Assembly (NCBI GenBank): GCA_029558835.1
Contig: JAKQDH010000092.1
Span: 1-64,000, forward strand
Source of the DNA: Planctomycetota bacterium
GTDB lineage: Bacteria > Planctomycetota > Phycisphaerae > UBA1845
Direction: 5' to 3'
DNA: 64,000 bases
Shown here: one piece after another, positions 25,727-33,765 of the stretch
How the letters are laid out: every line of letters starts with the position of its first letter
How positions within the stretch are numbered: the stretch's first letter is position 1
The notes under the pieces: generated by a model
Database searches by the model: none
The model's input: the letters and a program-made list of their open reading frames with translations, nothing else
Told to the model about the DNA's origin: nothing
Made by a program: the position numbers and the translations under genes

Positions 25727-27268
25727 CTAGGGCCGGTTATCGGGCTGCGTCGGTGACCCGCTGGGCTGTTGCTCGGCAGCGGTATCCGGCTGCGCATCGT
25801 CGCCCCCCACGTACCCGAGGCTTTCGAGCTGCCGGCGGACATCATCTGGCAGCTTGGGCGCGGCGGCGGCGGCCGGAAAACGCTTCCGGAAGCCGTTCAG
25901 CCATTCCGTCGCGCGCTCCATGTCCGTCTGCAACTGGCGCAGCAGCGGATGCCGCGTGTCCACCACGGCCTGCTTCTCCGCCGGGTCCGCCCGCAGATCG
26001 AAGGCTATCGTCTGCTGGTTCTGCTCGTTGCGAATGAGCTTGCCTTCGAGGCGACGGAACGACCGCAATTCCCGCCCGGCCGAGAACAACTCGCTGACCG
26101 CCATGTCACTTCCATCGGTCGGCTTCGTGGGCGTCCCTTCCAGCAACGGGACCCGGCTGCTGCCCATGACGTCGGTGGCCAGCGGCATGCCGAGCAGTTC
26201 CAGCACGGTGGGCATCACGTCAATGATGCGGACCTGGGCAGGCACGCGCAGCCCGCCCGTCAGCCGGCCCGGGTAACGCACGATCCAGGGGATGCGGATC
26301 ACCTCGTCGAAGAGCGTGTGACGGTGTCCCTTGTGCCCGTGCTCGAAGAACTCCTCGCCGTGGTCGGCCACCAGCATGACGATCGTCGAGTCGCGCAGGT
26401 TCAGGGCGTCCAGCTCATCCAGAATCCTGCCGACGTGGGCGTCGGTCCAGGCGATCTCGCCGTCATAGAGCGCCATGAGGTGCCGGATGTCACGCGGAGG
26501 CATCTTGGCGTTGATGGCCGGGTCGAGCAGGAAGTTCTGTCCCGTGACGGTCCCGGTGTAGTCCGGGTCGAACATGCGGTCGTAGGGCGGGGGCGGAATA
26601 AAATCAAAATGCACGTCCCACAGGTGCACAAACATGAAGAACGGTCGCCGCTGGTGGTCATGCAACCAGTTCCTCACTTCCTCGAAGACGCGCGGGTTGG
26701 TGACGTCGGCGTTGGACGCGCCCTGCACGACACCGCCGTCGAGGCTCTGCCCGGCCGCCAGTACCTTCAGTGTCAGGTCCTTGAACGATGTACAGTCCAC
26801 GTACTTGTCGAACCCCTGCCCCAGCCCGAACACCGGATGCAGCGCCGGACCGGAGAAGAAGCCCACGGTCGCGTACCCGGCCGCCTGCAAGCGCTCGGCC
26901 AGCGTGGTGTGACTGTCCGCCAGACGCTGATCCATGTCCTGGCAGCGGTGCACGCTGTCAGCGAGGCCGGTAAACAGGGCGGCATGGGCGGGCAAGGTCC
27001 ACGAGGTACTGCTGATGGCGTTCTCGAACAACGCGCCTTCCGCCGCCAGTTGGTCGATCCGCGGACTCGTCGGGCGCTGGTAACCGTAGCAGCCCAGGTG
27101 ATCGGGGCGGAGCGTATCGACCGAAATGAGCAGTACGTTCGGCCAGGTTGCATCCGCCTGGACCGTCGGCTTCCTGATGGTGCCGGCGTCCCGTCGGCTG
27201 CACGTCACGGGCAGCAGCAGGGCCAAGACCAAGGGCAGGAGACCGGTACCTCGCAGGACCCGCCTCAC
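25727..27268 (-). CDS. Sulfatase-like AlkP-superfamily enzyme with Thr nucleophile (first of two)
   Basis: A 513-residue exported enzyme. The N-terminal signal (RGTGLLPLVLALLLPVTC) gives a poor lipobox, so either Sec release or lipidation is possible. The sulfatase fold is clear: VLLISVDTLRPDHLGCYGY (Asp51), VADHGEEFFEHGHKGH and a C-terminal FDLRADPAE. At the nucleophile position the formylglycine motif CxPxR is absent; the sequence is SSTSWTLPAHAALFTG with Thr91. This predicts phospho- rather than sulfo-chemistry, as in EptA/LtaS-like transferases. Near the end it has VRRQLESLGYVGGDD, then a disordered tail. The GTG start overlaps the upstream stop by 4 nt (GTGA), with GGAG 8 nt upstream. 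Confidence 0.85.
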   Translation of the reverse strand: MRRVLRGTGLLPLVLALLLPVTCSRRDAGTIRKPTVQADATWPNVLLISVDTLRPDHLGCYGYQRPTSPRIDQLAAEGALFENAISSTSWTLPAHAALFTGLADSVHRCQDMDQRLADSHTTLAERLQAAGYATVGFFSGPALHPVFGLGQGFDKYVDCTSFKDLTLKVLAAGQSLDGGVVQGASNADVTNPRVFEEVRNWLHDHQRRPFFMFVHLWDVHFDFIPPPPYDRMFDPDYTGTVTGQNFLLDPAINAKMPPRDIRHLMALYDGEIAWTDAHVGRILDELDALNLRDSTIVMLVADHGEEFFEHGHKGHRHTLFDEVIRIPWIVRYPGRLTGGLRVPAQVRIIDVMPTVLELLGMPLATDVMGSSRVPLLEGTPTKPTDGSDMAVSELFSAGRELRSFRRLEGKLIRNEQNQQTIAFDLRADPAEKQAVVDTRHPLLRQLQTDMERATEWLNGFRKRFPAAAAAPKLPDDVRRQLESLGYVGGDDAQPDTAAEQQPSGSPTQPDNRP

Positions 27269-28824
27269 TTCGGTTTCTCCTCCTCCCCGATGTAGCCGAG
27301 ACTCTGCAACCGCTCGCGCACCTTCTCCGGCAGGTGCGGCACCACCGCCGGCACCGGCCAGAGCTGCCGGAATTGGGTAAGCCACTTGCCCGCCTTCTCC
27401 GCGTCGCGCAACGCCGCCTGGACCACGATGTGGCTGGGATCAGTCAGGCGGTTCCGCTCGGCCGGGTCGGTCGCCAGATGGAACGCCACGGCCTCGCCGG
27501 TCTGCTCCTGGCGGATCAGTTTGCGGTCCGGCCGGCGGAAGGCACGCAGTGCCCGTCCCATTGTGAACAGTTCGCTGACGGCCAGGTTCTCCTGCGCCAA
27601 CTCGCGGCCCTCCAGCAGCGGCACCAGCGTCTGACCCATCAACTCGGGCGGCACGGTGAGCCCCAGAAGGTCCAGTACCGTCGGGGCCACGTCGATGATC
27701 CTGACCTGCCCCGCCAGGCGCAAGCCGGGCGTGATTCGACCGGGGAAGCGCACCAGCAGCGGAATGCGGATCACTTCATCGTAGAGCGTATGGCGGTGCC
27801 CCTTCTGCCCGTGCTCGAAGAACTCGGTGCCGTGATCGGACAGCACGATGAGCAACGCGGAGTCCTTCAGCCCGTGGGTCTCGAGGTCGGCCACGATCTT
27901 GCCCACGTGGGCGTCCGTCCAGGCGATCTCCCCATCGTACAGGGCGATGAGATGCGCGAGGTCGCCTTTGGGCATCCGGGCATTGATGGTATCGTCGTAG
28001 ATGAAGTCGCGCCCGGTGACGGAGCCGTGATAATCAGGGTCGAACCGGCGGTCATACGGCGCCGGGGGGATGAAATCGAAGTGGCAGTCGTACAGGTGAA
28101 CGAACAGGAAGAACGGTCGGCGTGGTCCATCCGCGAGCCACTTGTGCACGGCCTCAAACACGCGTGGGCTGGAGATGTCCGCCATCGCCGCGCGCTGCAG
28201 AGGTCCCCCGGTGGCGATACCCGGCATACTGACCTCCTCGGCGCTGAGTTGGGCATAGGAGGTACAGTCCACATAGGTGTCAAAACCCTGTCCCAGGCCA
28301 TACGCCGGGTACAGCGTCGGCCCCGAGAAGAACCCCGCCGTCGTGTAACCGACCGCCTGCAGCCGCTCCGCCAGCGTGACGTGTCCCTCGGCCAGTGCCT
28401 TGTCGGTGTCCAGCGCGCCGTGCACGGTGTCCGCGAGGCCCGTGAACAACGCCGCGTGCGCCGGCAACGTCCAGGAAGTGCTGCTGACGGCCTGCTCGAA
28501 CAACGCGCCTTCACCCGCAAGCTTGTCGAGGTTCGGGCTCGTCGACCGGGCGTAGCCGTAGCAGCTCAGGTGGTCCGGGCGCAGCGTGTCGATGGAGATG
28601 AGCACCACATTCGGCCACGAGGCGTCGGCCAAGAGGCGCTTCGGCTCGCCGGCGGGCTCCTCGTCACGCGGGCAGGCCCCGACCAACGCCAACGGAACCA
28701 GCGACAACAGCAGCGCCGCACTCGCCGCCCACCGGGCGACCCGGTCCGGGCGGCGCGCACCGTCGCCCCAGATGACCTCAGCCCGCCGATGCAAAATCGG
28801 CACAGCCGTGCGCGGTCGCGACAC
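27265..28824 (-). CDS. Sulfatase-like AlkP-superfamily enzyme with Thr nucleophile (second of two), lipoprotein
   Basis: Close paralogue of the gene it overlaps by 4 nt. The 519-residue protein has a basic N-region, a hydrophobic stretch and a VGAC lipobox (Cys51), so it is probably a lipoprotein. Active-site segments: LISIDTLRPDHLSCYGY, SSTSWTLPAHAALFTG with Thr119 in place of formylglycine, and LSDHGTEFFEHGQKGHRHTL. It ends VRERLQSLGYIGEEEKPK, so the shared LGYI motif is nearly terminal. The start chosen is GTG at 28824 with GGAG 7 nt upstream; the frame is open to 28902 without a ribosome-binding site. The natural substrate is unknown. Confidence 0.85.
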   Translation of the reverse strand: MSRPRTAVPILHRRAEVIWGDGARRPDRVARWAASAALLLSLVPLALVGACPRDEEPAGEPKRLLADASWPNVVLISIDTLRPDHLSCYGYARSTSPNLDKLAGEGALFEQAVSSTSWTLPAHAALFTGLADTVHGALDTDKALAEGHVTLAERLQAVGYTTAGFFSGPTLYPAYGLGQGFDTYVDCTSYAQLSAEEVSMPGIATGGPLQRAAMADISSPRVFEAVHKWLADGPRRPFFLFVHLYDCHFDFIPPAPYDRRFDPDYHGSVTGRDFIYDDTINARMPKGDLAHLIALYDGEIAWTDAHVGKIVADLETHGLKDSALLIVLSDHGTEFFEHGQKGHRHTLYDEVIRIPLLVRFPGRITPGLRLAGQVRIIDVAPTVLDLLGLTVPPELMGQTLVPLLEGRELAQENLAVSELFTMGRALRAFRRPDRKLIRQEQTGEAVAFHLATDPAERNRLTDPSHIVVQAALRDAEKAGKWLTQFRQLWPVPAVVPHLPEKVRERLQSLGYIGEEEKPK

Positions 28825-29197
28825 TGCTCGTCTCCGTTGTTCCCCGGCGCGTGGCCCACCGCCCCCAAAGGCAGGCGTCGAATCGCGGTGTTCGACGACC
28901 ACGCAGTGCCGCGTCAGCGTCGCGATGACGCTGACGGTAAGCGCATGCTACCTCCTGACGCGGGCGGCGCCAACCCCACTTCCTGCGAAACGTCCCGCCC
29001 CCGTGCCGCTTCGTCTGCCACTAACTGAACTATCGGACTGCGGCCGACAACTCCATCAACAAACCAGCGCCGTTTCGCCGGCCGCGCCCGCGGCCATCGT
29101 GAGCGCAGCGCAATCGGCACTTTTGCACTCACACCTGCCTGCGTCCAGTACCCGCGGACCGAACCGCGGGCGTGTCGTCCCTGACCGGCGTTCTGCG
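28825..29197. other. 373-bp gap with leader-ORF and hairpin structure
   Basis: Separates the TPR-glycosyltransferase stop from the first sulfatase-like gene on the minus strand. Apart from the short ORF and hairpin listed separately, I see no gene. This is the likely promoter region for the two sulfatase-like genes. Confidence 0.4.
28912..28946 (-). promoter_or_regulatory. Possible leader peptide with overlapping hairpin
   Basis: On the minus strand AGGAGG (28956-28951) lies 4 nt before an ATG (28946) that opens a 10-codon ORF, MRLPSASSRR, ending at 28914. The last codons overlap a perfect 10-bp hairpin, CGTCAGCGTC (28912-28921) and GACGCTGACG (28927-28936). A translated leader next to a stable hairpin about 90 nt before the first sulfatase-like gene could form an attenuator. 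There is no U-run, so control of translation would be more likely than termination. Confidence 0.3.
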
Positions 29198-31228
29198 TTA
29201 CGGTTGGACGTCCGGGGACGCGGGCGCGCCCGTGCCTGCGCGTCGCCGTTGACGCTCCTGCAGCCCGCGCAGAAGCTCGAGCGCCGCCTGCTCCTGCCGA
29301 ATGTGTAAAGCTGTCTGAAGTGCGGCAACCGCCTCGTCCACCTCTCCCCGCCGGGAGTGGATCACCCCGAGGTTGTAGTGCGCCTCGAACAGGTTGGGGT
29401 TGGCCAGGACGGCCGCACGCAGCTCCCGCAGCGCGCCTTCCTCATCCCCCTGCTCGCGCAGCACCAGCGCGAGGTTCACCCGCGCTTCCGCGAGCTTCGG
29501 GTCGAGCCGGGCCGCCGTAGCGAACGCCTCCGCGGCGGCGGCTGGGGAACGTTGCCGCAGGAGCGCGCAGCCCAGGCCGTACCACATGTCCGCCCGGTCC
29601 CCCGTGATTCGCAGAGCGGCCCGCAGCTCCTCCACCGCCTCCTCCGCCCGCTCCAGTTTGAGCAGCGTCAGACCGAGTTGCGCACGCGCGAGGGCGAAAT
29701 CCGGTTCGAGGGCGAGGGCCCGACGAAGATAGGGAAGAGCCTCCGCCGGCTGTCCCAGTTCGCGGAGGATGATGCCGAGGTTGCAATAGGCACTCGCGTA
29801 CCCCGGCTTCAGCTCCAGGGCACGCCGGGCATGCCGGAGCGCTTCCTCGTAACGCCGGGCATCACTCAGGAGACTGGCCAAGTTGTTGTGGACATACGGT
29901 GACGCGGGAGCGTGGGTCAGCATGTGACGGTACAGCGTCTCCGTGTCCTGCCACTTACTCAGATACATCCGAGTGGCGCGCGCCGCCAGGAAACCGACGA
30001 TGATCACAGCGGCGACGACCACCGCCCGATACGCAGACGTGCGCGCCTGTGCGCGCGCGCCGCTCCAGACGTGCGTCAATAGCGAGCAGAGCAGCAGACA
30101 CACCCCCACCGCCGGCAGGTACACGTACTTGTCGGAGGCCAGGACCCAACTGTACCTGACCAGACCGAGCGTGGGCGCCAGAGCCGCCACGAAGCACGCG
30201 GCACTGACCACCCCCGCCCGCGTCCGACACCAGGAGAGCAACAGCACGACCACCACTCCGATAACGAGAAGAAGGTCGGTGACAGGCAGTGCGGCTGGTA
30301 TCGGATACACCGAGGTCAAGTGCACCGGCCAGATGATCTTGCCCGCGTAGAAGCTGAGGAGGTACGCCACCAGCAGGGGAAGCCGGGCGGCGCCGCTCTC
30401 GATCGGCACCTCAACGCAGGCCGTGCGGGCGTGCGAGATGAGCGTGACAACCGCGGACAACCCGGCGACCGCGAAGAAGGGGATGGTCCTCAGCAGGGTG
30501 GCTCGGCTCAGGCGGCGCAGCGGCCAGTAGTCCAGCAGCACCAGCAGTAACGGCAGCGGCGTGCTGGTGGGTTTCGACAGCAGGGCGAGCACGAAGGCGG
30601 CCAGGCAGCCGCCGTAGCCCAGGCGGCTGCCGCGCTGGGCGTAACGCACGTACAGGACCAATGACCACAACGCAAACAGCGTCGCCAACAGCGTCTTGCG
30701 CTCACCCACCCACGCGACGGGCTCCACCGTGAGCGGATGCAGCCCGAACAGCACGGCGACGAAGGCAGCCGGCCAGACCTGGCCGAAGAGCAGGTACAGC
30801 AGCATCAGCAACGAGACCGTGCAGAGCACGTGGAGCGTCAGGTTGGTGCGATGGAAGGGACGCAGGTCGTCGGGCCGGCCTCCCAGCGCGTAGTCCACCA
30901 TCAACGAGGTCATCGTCAGCGGCAGGTAGTAGCCCTGCACCGTGGAGGGTTCGAGTACCTCGCCGAAGAACTGTCCCACCGACCGCCAACTCGGCTGCCG
31001 CACCGCCGGGTTGTCGACCAGAAACGGCTGGTCGTCAAAGGACAGGGCGCGGGCGGAGAGGACGGGCCAGTGGACGAGGGTCACGCTGAGCGCGACGCCG
31101 CCGATCGCCAGCAGCACCCGCACGGCCTCATGCCGCGTGGTGCGCGGCGGTGATAAACGGGCCTCGCACCCGCCCGGCGCTTCCACCCCCCGAGCGTCCG
31201 CGCGGCGAACCTGACCGGAACGGCGCAT
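29198..31228 (-). CDS. TMTC-like membrane O-glycosyltransferase with C-terminal TPRs
   Basis: A 676-residue GT-C-type protein. Multiple membrane segments cover about residues 35-440. The early loop has LSFDDQPFLVDNPAVR and the later HPLTVEPVAWVGERKTLLATLF segment typical of bacterial homologues of TMTC O-mannosyltransferases. The last 230 residues are tetratricopeptide repeats (ASPYVHNNLASLLSDARRYE onwards). It should move a sugar from a polyprenyl-phosphate donor to an extracytoplasmic acceptor; sugar and acceptor are unknown. Its final two to three TPR units are nearly the same as those of the neighbouring glycosyltransferase. The start ATG has only a weak ribosome-binding site. Confidence 0.8.
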   Translation of the reverse strand: MRRSGQVRRADARGVEAPGGCEARLSPPRTTRHEAVRVLLAIGGVALSVTLVHWPVLSARALSFDDQPFLVDNPAVRQPSWRSVGQFFGEVLEPSTVQGYYLPLTMTSLMVDYALGGRPDDLRPFHRTNLTLHVLCTVSLLMLLYLLFGQVWPAAFVAVLFGLHPLTVEPVAWVGERKTLLATLFALWSLVLYVRYAQRGSRLGYGGCLAAFVLALLSKPTSTPLPLLLVLLDYWPLRRLSRATLLRTIPFFAVAGLSAVVTLISHARTACVEVPIESGAARLPLLVAYLLSFYAGKIIWPVHLTSVYPIPAALPVTDLLLVIGVVVVLLLSWCRTRAGVVSAACFVAALAPTLGLVRYSWVLASDKYVYLPAVGVCLLLCSLLTHVWSGARAQARTSAYRAVVVAAVIIVGFLAARATRMYLSKWQDTETLYRHMLTHAPASPYVHNNLASLLSDARRYEEALRHARRALELKPGYASAYCNLGIILRELGQPAEALPYLRRALALEPDFALARAQLGLTLLKLERAEEAVEELRAALRITGDRADMWYGLGCALLRQRSPAAAAEAFATAARLDPKLAEARVNLALVLREQGDEEGALRELRAAVLANPNLFEAHYNLGVIHSRRGEVDEAVAALQTALHIRQEQAALELLRGLQERQRRRAGTGAPASPDVQP

Positions 31229-31339
31229 GGTTCCGAGTGTACCGGCGACGCCGGTTACTGTCGAACGCCCAGATGGGGGGCGCGGGGGTCGGCTGCCGAC
31301 GGCAGCCGCCCCGCCCCAGCGAGGTGCCCACCGCAGAGC

Positions 31340-33592
31340 CTACGGCTGGGGCCTGTCCGACCCGCCTGCGCCGCCCGCCTCAGGACGCCGGCGCTTCATG
31401 TCCTGCAACGCGCGCAAGGCGTCCACGGCCGCCCGCTCCTGGCGAATATGCAAGGCCATCTGAAGTGCAGCGATCGCCTCGTCCACCTCGCCGCGCTGGG
31501 CGTGGATGATCCCGAGGTTGTAGTGCGCCTCGAACAGATTGGGATTGACGTCCAGCGCGCGCTGCAACTCCTGCAAGGCACCTTCGTCGTCGCCCTGTTC
31601 GTGCAACGCCAACCCGAGGTTGACGCGCGCCTCCGCCAACTTCGGGTCCCGCTCGGCGGCCTGCGCGAATGCCTCCCGGGCCCCCGGCCAGTCACGCAGC
31701 TTCATGAGGGCGCGGCCCAGCTTGTACCAGGTGTCTGCCTGATCCGGGGAGAGCTGCAGGGCGGCTTTGAACTCCTCCGCCGCCTCGGCCGGACGCTCCA
31801 GGTCCAGCAGCATGGCCGCCAGCTTCCGGCGCACCTCCGGTACCTGCGGGTTGAGCTTGATCGCCTGACGGAACGCGTCGATGGCCTCCTCGAAACGCCC
31901 CTCTCGCGCCAAGGTCGCCCCCAGGTCGGAGTACACAAGAGGGAAACCCGGCTTGGCCTTGATCCCCTCCCGGTATTCAGCAATCGCCTCGGCGAACTGT
32001 CCCTTCTGGAGATACGCACTGGCCCGGTCCATGTGCCACGACACCCGCTCGGGCTCGTAAGCCACCAGCGCCTGGACGGCCAGTACCCCCAACCCACCCC
32101 ACGCGGCCACGCCGATCCCCGCCGGCGTCCAGCGCCGACTCCGTATCCAATCCACCAGCCGCTGCACAGCGTACGCCGCGAATAGTGCCAACAACGGCAG
32201 GTACGGCACCCGAAACCGACCGGCCACAAGAAAAGGCAGGAACGACGCGAAGTACACCCCCACCAGCAGCAACATCAGCACTACGATCTCGAGACGGGCG
32301 TGTTGCTCGACCACATGGGGCGGGGCGGTCGTGTCCTGCTGCCCCGGCCCTGATTGCCGTCGGTAGTCCCACACCCACAGCACCAGCCCCAGCACGAACC
32401 CGGACGCCACCAACGGGAAGCGCGGCAGTAACCTCAACACCGGCGAATACAGCCGCTCGTAGTACAGCACTTTCTCGTTGGAGACCTCGTGCGGTCCCCA
32501 AAGCAACGCGGCGCGCTGCAGGGCATACTTCAGCGCGGTGCCCGGCTGCTGCCGGATAAACGACCACGCCCGATCGGCGAAGTACTTCGACACCTCTGAA
32601 TGCCGCAGCGGGCGACCCAGCTCCTTCTCCACACCCTGGACGATCTGCGGGTAGGCGAACAGGCTCCACCCCGTGCGCCCGGCCAGTCGCTCGATGTCGG
32701 GTATCCGCGGCGTCACCAGACTCGTGTACTCGTTGTTGCCGATGTAGAGGTTCACCCCGCCGTTGCTGGAGATCAGCACGAAGTCCTTGCCCACTACGTA
32801 GTTGCGGATGGTCACCGGGGCAATCATGACGGCCGTGCCCACCACGAGCGTCACTGCCGCCCCCACCCACCGCCGCAGCGTGCCGCGCCGCCACAACACC
32901 CACCCCGTCCACACCAGCACCACGGGCACAAACAGCAACACATTGGGACGAATGACCGCTACCACTCCGAGCAGCACGCCGGCTGCCCCGGCCAGCAGAT
33001 ACCCCGGTGCCACCGTCCAGCGGGCCAGGACCCAGATCAGCAACACTGTCAGAAAGGCGAGCAACGGCGGTTCGTTCAGTTCACCCTCGAAGTAGATAAA
33101 CGCCCAGTAAGTGGCCATGAGGGCGGCGGCGATCAGCGCACCGACTGGATTCAGCACGCGCCGACCCAGGCGCCACGCCAGCAGGCAGCTCGCCAGCCCC
33201 AACGCCATCTGCGCCACGCGCGGGGCCACGTACCCCAGGCCCGCCACGCGGTAGATCAGCGCCAGAAAGTACACGTAACCTGGCGGGCGGAAGTAAGGCG
33301 TCGAAGAGATCAACGGATCCGGCTCGGTTCCCGGCGGTTTCCAATCGCCCGTTGCCAGCCCGCGGGCCCAGTAATCGTTGTAGCCCGCGTCCGAGATGGG
33401 GGAGTCGAAATCAGGCCTCTGCCTCACTTCCCGGAGGTAGGCCACGCGCAAGCCCAGCCCGACCAGCAGAATGACGCCGATGACCTGCCACTCCCACCGC
33501 GCCGCGCGCCTCGGTCGCGCGGGCCCGGTCCGTTCCCGGGCGCGCGGCTGTTGCTGACGCAGTTCTCGCGCCGAACGACGGTTCTTTGTCAT
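31340..33592 (-). CDS. GT39-like membrane glycosyltransferase with C-terminal TPRs
   Basis: A 750-residue polytopic protein. After a basic cytoplasmic start, the first membrane segment leads to a loop with acidic residues (RPDFDSPISDAGYNDYWARG), the usual catalytic position in GT-C/ArnT-PMT proteins. PYFRPPGYVYFLALIYRV and IRPNVLLFVPVVLVW are typical of the family. About 200 C-terminal residues are TPRs (SWHMDRASAYLQKGQFAEA onwards). It should use a polyprenyl-phosphate sugar donor outside the membrane. The ATG at 33592 has AGGAAGG 8 nt upstream; the frame is open to 33727 but reads unlike protein. It is the fourth gene in the long minus-strand run and precedes the TMTC-like gene by 111 bp. 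Confidence 0.8.
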   Translation of the reverse strand: MTKNRRSARELRQQQPRARERTGPARPRRAARWEWQVIGVILLVGLGLRVAYLREVRQRPDFDSPISDAGYNDYWARGLATGDWKPPGTEPDPLISSTPYFRPPGYVYFLALIYRVAGLGYVAPRVAQMALGLASCLLAWRLGRRVLNPVGALIAAALMATYWAFIYFEGELNEPPLLAFLTVLLIWVLARWTVAPGYLLAGAAGVLLGVVAVIRPNVLLFVPVVLVWTGWVLWRRGTLRRWVGAAVTLVVGTAVMIAPVTIRNYVVGKDFVLISSNGGVNLYIGNNEYTSLVTPRIPDIERLAGRTGWSLFAYPQIVQGVEKELGRPLRHSEVSKYFADRAWSFIRQQPGTALKYALQRAALLWGPHEVSNEKVLYYERLYSPVLRLLPRFPLVASGFVLGLVLWVWDYRRQSGPGQQDTTAPPHVVEQHARLEIVVLMLLLVGVYFASFLPFLVAGRFRVPYLPLLALFAAYAVQRLVDWIRSRRWTPAGIGVAAWGGLGVLAVQALVAYEPERVSWHMDRASAYLQKGQFAEAIAEYREGIKAKPGFPLVYSDLGATLAREGRFEEAIDAFRQAIKLNPQVPEVRRKLAAMLLDLERPAEAAEEFKAALQLSPDQADTWYKLGRALMKLRDWPGAREAFAQAAERDPKLAEARVNLGLALHEQGDDEGALQELQRALDVNPNLFEAHYNLGIIHAQRGEVDEAIAALQMALHIRQERAAVDALRALQDMKRRRPEAGGAGGSDRPQP

Positions 33593-33765
33593 GTACGCAG
33601 CCTTCCTGGGCATCTGCGTTAACACGGGCCGGTGGCGGGTGGCATTATAGTCCGCGTCGCCGCGCGGACCACCCCGGTCATTCCGCGTCGCGGTGTGCTC
33701 CGTCGGCGACCGCGCGACTGACGGCACCCCCGGCCGTGCGCGGTCTCCGGGCGGCTACAGCGCGT

